Positions 25,793 to 34,069 of a stretch of DNA of 64,000 nt are shown in pieces (positions within the stretch are counted from its first letter, which is position 1; each line of letters begins with the position of its first letter). A program made the position numbers and the translations under genes. The notes under the pieces were generated by a model. It ran no database searches. It saw nothing but the letters and a program-made list of their open reading frames with translations, and had not been told where the DNA came from. The DNA lies in NCBI RefSeq assembly GCF_003967535.1, contig NZ_BIFR01000001.1, positions 5,239,168 to 5,303,167 of the forward strand, written 5' to 3'. This DNA is from Tengunoibacter tsumagoiensis. Its GTDB lineage: Bacteria; Chloroflexota; Ktedonobacteria; Ktedonobacterales; Ktedonobacteraceae.

Positions 25793-26767
25793 TCAGCACA
25801 AGAAATCTTGAAGTTCTGCCCATCGCTGCACAAAAGGAAGAAATGGCCCTGGTTCCAAAAAGGCTCGTATGCGTTGATTTCCGTCTAGATAGATGGCCTG
25901 GTACTGCCAGAGATCATGTGCTCGCATCCACCCATAGGTGACAGCAGCTACTTCCAGTTCTGCTGATGTGAGCGGGAGAACGCAACGATATGCATCAAGA
26001 AAGATGCGACAGTCTCCTCTCTCAAGCTTACAGACATAATGGAGAGTTCGCACTACTTCCCAGGCACGAGGAGCTACGTATGACTGATCCCAGTCGATGA
26101 CCGCACTCACCTGACCGTCTTCAAAAAAGAGATTGGTCTCCTGGTAATCTCCGTGGATAACCTGCTGCTCAAGCAAGGAAAGATCTTCCATATTGACCGA
26201 TGGGGCTGTTATGAGCCAGGCGCGACGTTCAGCTAATTGAGATAATACTTGCCTGTCCTCATCAGTTATCTGCGGCTGAGAACGAATCGCTGTTTCAATA
26301 GTATCCATTGTTGCCAGCGTTGTTGGGAGATCAATTGCAAATGAGCGATGGGGAACCTGCTCCTGGGGGTAATCAGAAAGAGTCTGGTGAAGTTCACCCA
26401 GAAAGCGTCCCATAAGCATGATCTCATGTGATGTCAGGTCGCCACGAGCAATCTGGTATCCCGGAGCAAAAGGAAATAGCGCATAAAAATGTCCTCCCTG
26501 CTCAAAAACTCTCTCTCCATTCGATAAAGGCAAAGGAGGGAGAGCAGGAAGGCCGCACGCTTGCACATAAGCAATGAGGGTGTGTTCACAGCGAATGCGC
26601 CAGCACTCATCAGCGGTGTAGCGATATGCCCGTAGCGCGTAACTTCCATGAGTCGTCTTGAGTAAGAGTGTGCGATGAATGGTTCCGGTTGCAGGTGTCC
26701 ATGTGGAGAGAATAGGTGGGAGGTTCCAGGTACGACGCAGATCAGAGAGAGCAAGCATGAATCTCAT
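25793..26767 (-). CDS. aminoglycoside phosphotransferase-fold (APH) kinase
   Basis: About 324 aa from the ATG at 26767 (AAAGGAG just upstream; another ATG at 26758). The small-molecule kinase fold shows HRTLLLKTTHGSYALRAYR (N-lobe, ATP-binding Lys replaced in a degenerate-looking strand), the catalytic loop VIHGDYQETNLFF and the Mg-binding VIDWDQS. The family includes homoserine kinase type II, choline kinase and resistance enzymes. Nothing here identifies the substrate. The gene stands alone between the DJ-1 gene and a GNAT gene. Confidence 0.8.
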   Translation of the reverse strand: MRFMLALSDLRRTWNLPPILSTWTPATGTIHRTLLLKTTHGSYALRAYRYTADECWRIRCEHTLIAYVQACGLPALPPLPLSNGERVFEQGGHFYALFPFAPGYQIARGDLTSHEIMLMGRFLGELHQTLSDYPQEQVPHRSFAIDLPTTLATMDTIETAIRSQPQITDEDRQVLSQLAERRAWLITAPSVNMEDLSLLEQQVIHGDYQETNLFFEDGQVSAVIDWDQSYVAPRAWEVVRTLHYVCKLERGDCRIFLDAYRCVLPLTSAELEVAAVTYGWMRAHDLWQYQAIYLDGNQRIRAFLEPGPFLPFVQRWAELQDFLC

Positions 26768-26915
26768 AATCTCCTTTAGTAATCTCTGGCTCAGCGATGA
26801 TTGAGCCTGCTCCAAAGGCAATTGAAGCAGGATATTGGACAGCAAAAGATGCGATTATCCAGGTTGAAAAAGAATATCTCCCTGAAGAATATTTACAAGA
26901 TATGTGCTGGCTTAT

Positions 26916-27497
26916 TCAACGGCTATAAAGATCAGAAGAGAGCACCTTGACTTTATGTTCATAAAGATCAGGCCCTATCTGGATCTGCTTATCTGTATGA
27001 TAGCCAAGCCGCTCATACAGGCGGCTGGCACGTGGATTAGTAAGGTCTACAAGCAATGACATCTTTATGTATCCATGCTGCCGGGCACGCTCCTCCGCTG
27101 CTGCAATCAGCTCCGTCCCAATGCCTCGCCCACCATATTCTGGCGAGACCGATAACGTATCGATATAGTATTCATCGTCATTGGCCTCTTTGGGAAAAGT
27201 CATCTGCGGATCCTGATGGAGAGCACGCAGCCGCTCAAGCAAAGGAAGGTCAAGCTTCTCAGCCTCATCACCACCGTATAACAGAATCAGGCCAACAATC
27301 CGCTGATCCAGTTCTTTTACCAGTGCCTGTTGATAGCTCAAACGGTTAGAGGGAAGGCTGAAGAAATGTTCAAGCAGAGAGAGGATCTCTGGTTCTTCAG
27401 TCGCTCCCGTCAAGAGTGTAGCAACGTTGCGAAGAGCGGCATACATTAAACGGGCCGCAGATGGTGCATCGGTAACTCGAGCTGATCGAATTGTCAT
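26916..27497 (-). CDS. GNAT family N-acetyltransferase
   Basis: 193 aa. The acetyl-CoA binding motif A is SVSPEYGGRGIGTELIAAAEERARQHGY (~118-145), with the usual Gly-rich R/QxxGxG/A core (YGGRGIGTELI), then LLVDLTNPRASRLYERLGY of motif B. The N-terminal IRSARVTDAPSAARLMYAA is typical of ribosomal-protein or peptide-type GNATs. Substrate unknown. The ATG has AAGGA upstream. Confidence 0.85.
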   Translation of the reverse strand: MTIRSARVTDAPSAARLMYAALRNVATLLTGATEEPEILSLLEHFFSLPSNRLSYQQALVKELDQRIVGLILLYGGDEAEKLDLPLLERLRALHQDPQMTFPKEANDDEYYIDTLSVSPEYGGRGIGTELIAAAEERARQHGYIKMSLLVDLTNPRASRLYERLGYHTDKQIQIGPDLYEHKVKVLSSDLYSR

Positions 27498-27530
27498 GTG
27501 AGTTGTCCTTAAAAATGCCCTCGGTGACTT

Positions 27531-28148
27531 TTAAGCACTTGTTTGCGATAAAGTTGGTGCTATCTCATTCTGACTGGAATGCGTACCCACACCCCACATA
27601 ATAATAGCCATGGCCACAATTACAATCCCGACAATCGCGATGGCCAGTTGCATCAACATCCCTGTAACAACCAGCAACATTCCTGCGGCAGTGATGATAG
27701 GCCAGATGCTTGGTGCCGTCTGCTGGCGGTACGTCGCTAGCAGACGCTCTTCAGCCTGCGCCACCTGAGCAGCCAGGCGCTCTGCTCGTACTTGCAACAG
27801 ATGGGTGGCAGCAGTATAGAGCGCACGAGCATCAAAGGGTTTACTTAAACAGACAGCCTGCTCTGGTAAAGAAGTCTGAACAGGGGATTGATCCCAGGAG
27901 AGGAGAACGGTAGGAAGTTCAGCCAGAGATGGATCTGCCTGGACATGTTCAAGAAATGCCAGATTACGATTGACGCCACTATCAATGTCAACAACCAGAA
28001 GATCAAACACAGTCTCTGGGTACGTTGGTGTACTGGCACAGGAGTTGGCCTCAATTACTTGCCAGCCCTGGTGCTGTAAGCCCAATGAGATAAGTCTGCG
28101 AAGCGATGGATCAGCCTCAACCAGCAGAACGGTTGGCCCCTGCGACAT
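27531..28148 (-). CDS. receiver-domain protein with C-terminal membrane hairpin
   Basis: 205 aa from the ATG at 28148 (GAGG 6 nt upstream). Residues 1-120 are a CheY-like receiver: VLLVEADPSLRRLI, phosphoacceptor Asp54 in LLVVDIDSG, VLLSWD (Ser for the conserved Thr) and LSKPFD with the conserved Lys. One of the two metal-binding acidic residues is Ala12, so phosphorylation may be weak. A helix (~120-140) leads to two hydrophobic segments (~148-170 and ~172-192). There is no DNA-binding output domain. It lies directly downstream of the kinase fusion, 137 nt away, with its own repeat-bearing promoter region. Confidence 0.75.
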   Translation of the reverse strand: MSQGPTVLLVEADPSLRRLISLGLQHQGWQVIEANSCASTPTYPETVFDLLVVDIDSGVNRNLAFLEHVQADPSLAELPTVLLSWDQSPVQTSLPEQAVCLSKPFDARALYTAATHLLQVRAERLAAQVAQAEERLLATYRQQTAPSIWPIITAAGMLLVVTGMLMQLAIAIVGIVIVAMAIIMWGVGTHSSQNEIAPTLSQTSA

Positions 28149-28217
28149 GGTGCACCTCAATAAACTGCAAAGTCAATCATTCCAAAGATATTCTACTTGA
28201 AAGCATACGCAGTGCAC

Positions 28218-28267
28218 ATTACAATGGCTTAAACACCCTCAGGGGCATTCCTTACAAAAACCTAAAC
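28218..28267 (-). promoter_or_regulatory. 11-bp-spaced repeats ahead of the receiver gene
   Basis: On the minus strand GTTTAG (28262-28267), 5 bp and TGTAAGG (28250-28256) form one pair. GTTTAA (28229-28234), 5 bp and TGTAAT (28218-28223) form a second, 33 bp (three 11-bp steps) downstream. They match the first half of the ccm/cox operator and lie 70-120 nt before the receiver-gene ATG. The TGCAAG and RTYAGG half-sites of the respiratory operator are not kept. Confidence 0.5.
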
Positions 28268-28285
28268 ACAGAAGCCTGAACAAGT

Positions 28286-30247
28286 TTAAGGTAATCTGGC
28301 AAGCTTGTACCCTACATCTGGTACGGTGAGAATATATTTGGGATGACGGGAATCGGCCTCGACTTTACGGCGTAGACGGCTGATATAGACCCAGATAAAG
28401 TCGATATCACGATTATATTCTGGTCCCCAGACCTTCTCTAATAAGAGCTCATGGGTCACAACCATACCAACATTCTGTGCCAGCGTGCTGAGCAACTTGT
28501 ACTCTGTCCGGCTCAGTTGCACTGTCTTCCCCTGGACAGTAACGATATGCTGAGCATAATCAATGCTGAGATCGCCAGTACTGAAGATAGACTGATTCTG
28601 CGTATGCTCGGCGGGAGGGGCCTGCCGTCTGAGCAGAGCTCTCACACGGGCCAGCAGTTCTTTCATGCTAAAGGGCTTGAGCACAAGGTCATCGCAACCT
28701 AAATCAAACATCTGAACGCGCTCATCCTCATCGCAATCATCACAGAGCATCATGACGGGAATCGTGGAAAATTCTCGCAGACGCTGAAGGATCTCCAGGC
28801 CGCTCATGTCAGCCAGGCTCATGGAGAGCAGGATAATATCAGGCTCTTCTAGATCCAACTGACGCAAAAATTGAATACCATGGTTCACGGTCTGCACACG
28901 ATACTGTTGTTCTTCCAGGTTTGCGCGCATATACCGTAGCAGGCGGGGATCATTTTCGGCCAGCAGAACTTTCACACGTCGATCCTGTCTGGCAAAGGCT
29001 GGTCGCGTTTTCCGCTGTGGAACAGGAGCACTCTCCTCTACCAGAAGCGGAAGCGCTGCACTCAACGCTTTTTGAGGAGCAAAAGGGATCGTAAAGTAGA
29101 TCGTCGCACCCTGATTGAGCCCCAGTGAATCCGCCCAGATCTTCCCACCATGAGCCTCAATGGTCGCTCTGGCCGCCGAGAGACCAAGACCACTACCAGA
29201 CGCGCTCTCATCTTGCGTGGGAACACGATAGAAGCGATCAAAGATACGGTCAAGATGCTCGGCCCCAATCCCAATTCCTTCATCGGAGACGCCCACACGC
29301 ACCTCTATCTCATTAGACTCTAACTGAATATGAACCACGCGGCCAGCAGGTGAATAAGCGACAGCATTCGCCAACAAGTGGTTCACTACCTGCTCAATCC
29401 TCACTGCATCGCAGATCACTGACGGAACATCTGGCGGAATAGAGAGCACAAAACGATGCTCGGTAGCCTGCTTCTGCCAGCGCTTGACCAGTTGCAGGAG
29501 GAGTTCTGAGAGCTGGACCTGAGTCAGACGGAGCGCCTGGGTTCCAGCATCGAAGCGCCAGACATCCAATAATGTATTCAAAACATCATGCAGGCGATCA
29601 GACTGAGTATCGATCATCTGGAGCATCTCGCGCTGCATAGCGGGGTCCCAACGTGCCGAACCGCCAAGCAGAGTCGTCGCACAACCTTTAATAATGGCCA
29701 GCGGCGTCTTTAATTCGTGAGCGGCAAGAGCCAGCGTTTCGGCACGCGACTCGACTGCTGCATGCTCCAGCGTAATATCATCAAACAGCACGCCGCGACC
29801 CAGTAGTTGACCTGACTCATTGTGTAAAGGAAAGGTGCGTACACGCAGCCATGAGGCGGCTGCATCGGTCAGAGCAAGCTCGGTCGAAGCCTCTTGTTCG
29901 GGCGCGGACCAGATCTTTTTGAGTTCGGCGCGCGCCGTCTGGGGATCTGCGGCCAGAGAGAGCAGGTGTGAACAGACGTCAAAGGTCTCTGACTCCTCCA
30001 GGACAAGCTGATTGACTCCAAGCAAGCGAACAGCACTCTGATTGGTATAGGTAACATTCTCACTCTGATTGAGGAGCATAAAGCCACTGCTCATGCTCGC
30101 CCCCAGTTCAGTGAGAACGCTATATTCACGCGAGAACCCGACCGGAATGCTTACAGCCTGTGCCGCAGAGAATTCCGAGGATGTTCGTGTATCAGTGAGC
30201 CAATTGCTATTGGTTCGTGTTGTATGATTCACATCAGAGGAGCCCAT
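28286..30247 (-). CDS. histidine kinase fused to a pseudo-receiver and OmpR-type winged helix
   Basis: 653 aa, no membrane segment. PAS-like domain (~40-165), HisKA with His177 (LALAAHELKTPLAIIKG), HATPase_c (~265-390: N-box NHLLANAVAYSP, G1 DEGIGIG, F-box FDRFYRV, G2 GSGLGLSAAR), a receiver-like domain (~425-540), and a winged helix (~553-653, LSRTEYKLLSTLAQNVGMVV, then YISRLRRKVE and DVGYKLARLP). The receiver lacks the key residues: Ser475 stands where the phospho-Asp belongs, Asn432 for an acidic-pocket Asp, Cys502 for Thr; Lys524 is kept. One protein thus holds sensor, kinase and DNA-binding output. It cannot use standard Asp phosphotransfer within itself. Confidence 0.88.
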   Translation of the reverse strand: MGSSDVNHTTRTNSNWLTDTRTSSEFSAAQAVSIPVGFSREYSVLTELGASMSSGFMLLNQSENVTYTNQSAVRLLGVNQLVLEESETFDVCSHLLSLAADPQTARAELKKIWSAPEQEASTELALTDAAASWLRVRTFPLHNESGQLLGRGVLFDDITLEHAAVESRAETLALAAHELKTPLAIIKGCATTLLGGSARWDPAMQREMLQMIDTQSDRLHDVLNTLLDVWRFDAGTQALRLTQVQLSELLLQLVKRWQKQATEHRFVLSIPPDVPSVICDAVRIEQVVNHLLANAVAYSPAGRVVHIQLESNEIEVRVGVSDEGIGIGAEHLDRIFDRFYRVPTQDESASGSGLGLSAARATIEAHGGKIWADSLGLNQGATIYFTIPFAPQKALSAALPLLVEESAPVPQRKTRPAFARQDRRVKVLLAENDPRLLRYMRANLEEQQYRVQTVNHGIQFLRQLDLEEPDIILLSMSLADMSGLEILQRLREFSTIPVMMLCDDCDEDERVQMFDLGCDDLVLKPFSMKELLARVRALLRRQAPPAEHTQNQSIFSTGDLSIDYAQHIVTVQGKTVQLSRTEYKLLSTLAQNVGMVVTHELLLEKVWGPEYNRDIDFIWVYISRLRRKVEADSRHPKYILTVPDVGYKLARLP

Positions 30248-30297
30248 CCGGAGACAACCCTTTCCGCCTATGTGTGGACATTTATTAGACTAATCCT

Positions 30298-30357
30298 ATT
30301 TTAGCAAAAAGAGTCAACCGTACCTCTACCTTTCAGCCACCTTACAATGCCCTTACA
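30298..30357 (-). promoter_or_regulatory. three 11-bp direct repeats ahead of the kinase/winged-helix gene
   Basis: On the minus strand TGTAAGG (30351-30357), TGTAAGG (30340-30346) and TGAAAGG (30329-30335) are spaced exactly 11 bp apart. A -10-like TAAAAT lies at 30298-30303. The array is about 90 nt before the start of the fusion gene. It is related to the operators of the ccm, coxB and ctaB promoters and suggests autoregulation. The rest of the 30248-30548 spacer holds only the hairpin listed below. Confidence 0.55.
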
Positions 30358-30484
30358 GAGCTCAAAAGAGCCTGTGAAGCGCATCGCTCAGGCCTCATAA
30401 GAGGAAACCAAAATGGCTATCCTGATAGGCACTTCTCGCTACAAGCAAAGACCCTGCACTTTTCGCAGCCGTAACAACCAGAAT

Positions 30485-30524
30485 GGCTCAACTCTCCATA
30501 CCTCCAGAGGTAGAGAATTGAGCC
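30485..30524 (-). terminator. hairpin downstream of the zinc-ribbon membrane gene
   Basis: GGCTCAA and TTGAGCC arms, extended by TCTC/GAGA and TACC/GGTA, form a long stem-loop 25 nt after the stop of the minus-strand gene at 30549. There is no U-run after it on the minus strand, so termination is only a guess. Confidence 0.3.
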
Positions 30525-30548
30525 TATCTGCTGTTTGTCCGGATGAGC

Positions 30549-30953
30549 TTAGTGCAGGGCTGCGACCACGACAATCAGAGCAAGGTGGAAGAGCATAGCC
30601 ACCAGAAAAAAAGTGGCAATAAATACGATCCACCGACGGTCGCTGATATATTGGCGCACTCGCGTGGGATAGGCCATTGGCCAGCGCTCAGACGCGACCA
30701 GACCGATTGCAATCCTGAGACGGAATGGAGAACGGAGCGGTGAGCGGCTCATCTGCGCTACTACCTGCTGGTAACAGGTCTTACAAAGTACCCATGAAAG
30801 CCGTGGCTCGGGCACATCCTCTGCTTCGCGTATGGAAACAGCGTCGAACCAGATATGTTTTGTACAGACTGAACATTGCGTGGCAATTCGCCGCCGCTGT
30901 TTTTTTTCGTCAAGTGCAACAATTGGCTCGCCACTATGCATTGCCTCTTTCAT
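30549..30953 (-). CDS. small membrane protein with a four-Cys zinc-finger-like motif
   Basis: About 134 aa from the ATG at 30953, chosen for GGGAG 4 nt upstream (a frame to 30992 exists without RBS). A CSVCTKHIWF pair (CXXC) and a CKTCYQQV pair (CXXC) about 30 residues apart could bind zinc in a short cytoplasmic domain. An Arg-rich linker and one transmembrane helix (~110-130, WIVFIATFFLVAMLFHLALIVVV) follow. I do not recognise the family. It stands alone, upstream of the kinase fusion in the same direction but 300 nt away. Confidence 0.55.
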   Translation of the reverse strand: MKEAMHSGEPIVALDEKKQRRRIATQCSVCTKHIWFDAVSIREAEDVPEPRLSWVLCKTCYQQVVAQMSRSPLRSPFRLRIAIGLVASERWPMAYPTRVRQYISDRRWIVFIATFFLVAMLFHLALIVVVAALH

Positions 30954-31123
30954 GGCACTCCCTTTCTGTCTCCAGGTCTCTACCAATTCCATAGCACCAA
31001 CATCTATCCCCTAATTGTACCATATCAAACGTGCCTATCCTTCGTACACAAGAAGCAAAAGGGAAGTGAAACGGGTAGAAACAGACTCAGATTCACGCAG
31101 CATCGCGCAATCTCTCTAGAATG

Positions 31124-31167
31124 AAAAAAACAGAGTGACCTGACACCCTTCACAGAATGCCAGGTCA
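31124..31167 (-). terminator. rho-independent terminator after the caa3 oxidase genes
   Basis: On the minus strand TGACCTG (31161-31167) pairs with CAGGTCA (31136-31142), with a further GCA/TGT step, followed by CTCTG and seven T at 31124-31130. It lies 22 nt after the subunit III stop, so it ends the coxB-coxA-IV-coxC transcript. Confidence 0.8.
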
Positions 31168-31188
31168 ACTCATGAGCACCTACATGTT

Positions 31189-31833
31189 TTAGCCGCGCAG
31201 CAATGGCAGCAGATAGACGACGCTGAACACAAAGATCCAGACACCATCAACAAAGTGCCAGTACATCTCGGCTGCTTCAACCGCAAAATGATTTTTTGCC
31301 GTAAAATCGCCGCGAATACCGCGGATCAGACAGATGATCAGGAATAGCGCACCGATCGAGACGTGAATACCATGGAAGCCAGTAATCGTATAGAAGGCTG
31401 ATCCCTTGGTTCCCAGAGTCATCGTAAAGTTCTGGCCGTAGAAGTCCACATATTCGTAGACCTGTCCGCCCAGAAAGATCAGACCCAGCACAATCGTGCC
31501 GATCAGACCAATAATCATCTTCCTCTGATTGCCCTTACGGATCGCAGAGCCAGCCATATGCATAAAAATGCTACTGGAGAGCAGGATAATCGTATTCAGG
31601 CCAGCAGGGAAGGCCGCAGCTGGCAGATGAGAACCCAGAATCTCCGCTTCAGGCAACTGCCAGTTGGCTCCATCGCGGATGTAGAGATAGAGAAAAACAG
31701 CGATCAGGTTTGCAAAGATCAGTGCCTCGGAGGCGATGAAGAAGATCATCCCCCACCAGTTCAGGCTACGGCCACCCTCTTCGTGACCCTGCTCTTCAAA
31801 AACCCGAACCTGCTCGCCATGAGCAGAACTCAT
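31189..31833 (-). CDS. ctaE: cytochrome c oxidase subunit III
   Basis: 214 aa from the ATG at 31833 (GGGGAG 8 nt upstream; a GTG at 31842 overlaps that site). Five predicted membrane helices, the usual number for the short bacterial form. Family motifs: WWGMIFFIASEALIFANLI (~27-45), the FHGIHVSIGALFLIICL segment with conserved His, and AEMYWHFVDGVWIFVFSVVYLLPLL at the C-terminus. Stabilises the catalytic core of heme-copper oxidase. Last gene of the oxidase operon. Confidence 0.93.
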   Translation of the reverse strand: MSSAHGEQVRVFEEQGHEEGGRSLNWWGMIFFIASEALIFANLIAVFLYLYIRDGANWQLPEAEILGSHLPAAAFPAGLNTIILLSSSIFMHMAGSAIRKGNQRKMIIGLIGTIVLGLIFLGGQVYEYVDFYGQNFTMTLGTKGSAFYTITGFHGIHVSIGALFLIICLIRGIRGDFTAKNHFAVEAAEMYWHFVDGVWIFVFSVVYLLPLLRG

Positions 31834-31903
31834 AACAGTCACTCCCCTATGTTAAGGTATCAGCACAGGTGTGCGTGCCCATGTTGCGAACACGCTCCGG
31901 AGC

Positions 31904-32251
31904 TTAACGACGTTCTAATGTCCAACCAAGAACGGCAACTATCACCAGGATAATGCCGACCCCCAGCATATACGGATTCGAGACACACCCAAAGAGCAAT
32001 GCAGCCACCGCAAAGGCCAGAAACACAGGCCAGTAGCTGGGCTTAGGAAGAATCTCATCAACGCTAACCAGCCGACCCTTTTTCTTGACACGCTTCTTTT
32101 CAACGACCGGAGCCGTTTGATCCTCAACCGTTGTTTCAGTCGAGGGAGCTTCCGTATCAGGAGCTGCTGTCGCTGTAACCTCATCCGCAGCTGGTGAAGA
32201 GGTCAGCTCACCCTCTGTTTCAATGCTTTGTGCTTGCTGCTTTTGCGCCAC
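31904..32251 (-). CDS. COX4-like small oxidase subunit
   Basis: 115 aa with a GTG start (GAGG 7 nt upstream). A ~65-residue low-complexity N-terminus (Glu, Thr, Ala, Pro) and a basic patch (EKKRVKKKGRL) precede two close hydrophobic segments. These read KPSYWPVFLAFAVAALLFGC and ILVIVAVLGWTLERR. This PS-WP..A...GW-LE pattern is that of small subunit IV proteins in oxidase operons. Placement between subunits I and III supports it. The same pattern begins the fusion protein at 39756-40547. Confidence 0.65.
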   Translation of the reverse strand: MAQKQQAQSIETEGELTSSPAADEVTATAAPDTEAPSTETTVEDQTAPVVEKKRVKKKGRLVSVDEILPKPSYWPVFLAFAVAALLFGCVSNPYMLGVGIILVIVAVLGWTLERR

Positions 32252-32331
32252 GATAGTACCTCGTTTAATTTTCTTTCCACTCTATGCCAGGACAGACCGA
32301 GAGAGGTGATCCTCCTCGGCCCTTTCCTCAG

Positions 32332-34020
32332 TTAGTGAATAACAGATTTCCAGTCGGCCACTTCTGGATACTTCTTGTCATAGAAGGGGCGACGGCTACG
32401 AACCACTGGAATCTCCAGGAAGTTGTACTTCTTTGGAGGAGAGGTCGTATCCCACTCCAGCGTAAAGGCATCCCAGGGATCATCGCCAACCTTCTCGCCA
32501 TCCTTCAGGGTCTTAATGATATTGATCATAAAGATCACCACCGAGATACCCAGAACCAGGGCACCAAGGGAGGCAAGCACATTCAACTCATTCCAACCCA
32601 GGTTACCTGGGAAGGTATAGACGCGGCGAGGCATACCCAGAATACCCATCAGATGCATGGGGAAGAAGGTCAGGTTCATACCCAGGAAAGCCAACCAGAA
32701 GTGGGCCTGTCCCAGGCGCTCATTGAGGATCTTACCGCTGAACTTAGGGAACCAGTAGTAGATACCCGCAAAGATGCCGAAAGCCGAACCACCAAAGAGC
32801 ACATAGTGAATATGAGCAACCACAAAGTAGCTATCGGTTACCTGGTAGTCAAAGGGAACTACGGCCAGCGCAGCACCATTGAGACCACCAATCAAGAACA
32901 TAGCCACAAAGCCCAGGCAGAAGATCATTGGCGTCGTAAAGCGTAAACGACCACCATAGAGCGTCGCCAACCAGTTAAAGATCTTTACAGCCGTTGGAAT
33001 AGCAATCAGGGTTGTGCTACTGGCAAAAAATGCCTGAGCGATTGGAGGCAGACCAACAGCAAACATGTGGTGAGCCCAGACCGTAAAGCTCAAAAAGCCG
33101 ATAGCGACACCGGACCATGCAATAAAGGTATAGCCAAAGATCGGTTTGCGCGAGAAGACCGGCAGAATCTCTGAGACAATACCAAAGGCTGGCAGAATGA
33201 GAATATACACTTCAGGATGGCCAAAAGACCAGAATAAGTGCTGCCAGAGCAAAGGATCACCATGATTAGCATACTGATAAAAGTGCGTGCCCAGGTGACG
33301 ATCCAGCAGTAACAGAATGCTTGCCACCGTCAGGCTAGGCAGAGCAAACAGCAGCAAGAACGACATCACCAGGATCATCCAGGTGAAGAGAGGCATGCGG
33401 TTGATGCTCATACCAGGAGCGCGCAGGCGGAAGATCGTGACCACAAAGTTTAGCGAACCAGTGATCGACGAAATACCCAGCAGCGTCGTCCCTAGAATCC
33501 AGAAGTCGGCATTCATGCCAGGAGTACACTGGAAACCATGGCCACAACCAGCCAGACCCTCATTCAGAGGAGCATACATAAACCAACCACCATTTGGTGC
33601 TGCACCAAACAGGAAGCTGGCCTGCAAGAAGACACCACCGAAGAGCAGCACCCAATAGCCAAACGCGTTCATGCGCGGATAGGCCATGTCACGGGCACCA
33701 ATCATCAGAGGCACGACATAGTTACCGAAACCAGAGAGAGCCGGAATCACAAACAAGAAGATCATCGTCGTGCCATGCATCGTAAAGATCTGGTTGTACG
33801 CTTCCGGACTGAGCACCTTGCCATTTGGTTGAGCCAACTGGGTGCGAATAAGCATCGCCTCCATGCCGCCCACCAGGAAGAAGAAGAAGCCAGTGATCAG
33901 ATACATCAGACCAATCTTTTTATGATCGGTCGTTGTAAGCCACTCACCAAGATAGCTTTCGCTAAAGCTCCTGCGACGCACACCAGTTGTGGTGATCTCG
34001 TCGACTGTGCGAGTTGCCAT
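32332..34020 (-). CDS. ctaD: cytochrome c oxidase subunit I (caa3 type)
   Basis: 562 aa from the ATG at 34020 (GGAGG 8 nt upstream). Twelve membrane helices. Heme a ligand in FTMHGTTMIF; CuB and Tyr crosslink motif WSFGHPEVYILILPAFG; CuB ligands VWAHHMFAVG; heme a3/a ligands in VVAHIHYVLFGG. The GHPEV glutamate marks the A-type oxidases with a D-channel-like proton path. Reduces O2 and pumps protons; receives electrons from the CuA/heme c subunit encoded next door, 50 nt upstream. Confidence 0.96.
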   Translation of the reverse strand: MATRTVDEITTTGVRRRSFSESYLGEWLTTTDHKKIGLMYLITGFFFFLVGGMEAMLIRTQLAQPNGKVLSPEAYNQIFTMHGTTMIFLFVIPALSGFGNYVVPLMIGARDMAYPRMNAFGYWVLLFGGVFLQASFLFGAAPNGGWFMYAPLNEGLAGCGHGFQCTPGMNADFWILGTTLLGISSITGSLNFVVTIFRLRAPGMSINRMPLFTWMILVMSFLLLFALPSLTVASILLLLDRHLGTHFYQYANHGDPLLWQHLFWSFGHPEVYILILPAFGIVSEILPVFSRKPIFGYTFIAWSGVAIGFLSFTVWAHHMFAVGLPPIAQAFFASSTTLIAIPTAVKIFNWLATLYGGRLRFTTPMIFCLGFVAMFLIGGLNGAALAVVPFDYQVTDSYFVVAHIHYVLFGGSAFGIFAGIYYWFPKFSGKILNERLGQAHFWLAFLGMNLTFFPMHLMGILGMPRRVYTFPGNLGWNELNVLASLGALVLGISVVIFMINIIKTLKDGEKVGDDPWDAFTLEWDTTSPPKKYNFLEIPVVRSRRPFYDKKYPEVADWKSVIH

Positions 34021-34069
34021 GAACAATTCCTCCAATATCTAACCCTAAGTTCACAGGGGCCGACTGAGG

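Noticed and set aside
30413..30598. 61-codon plus-strand frame
   Set aside because: Opposite-strand frame overlapping the hairpin and the end of the zinc-finger-like gene; no RBS or conserved look.
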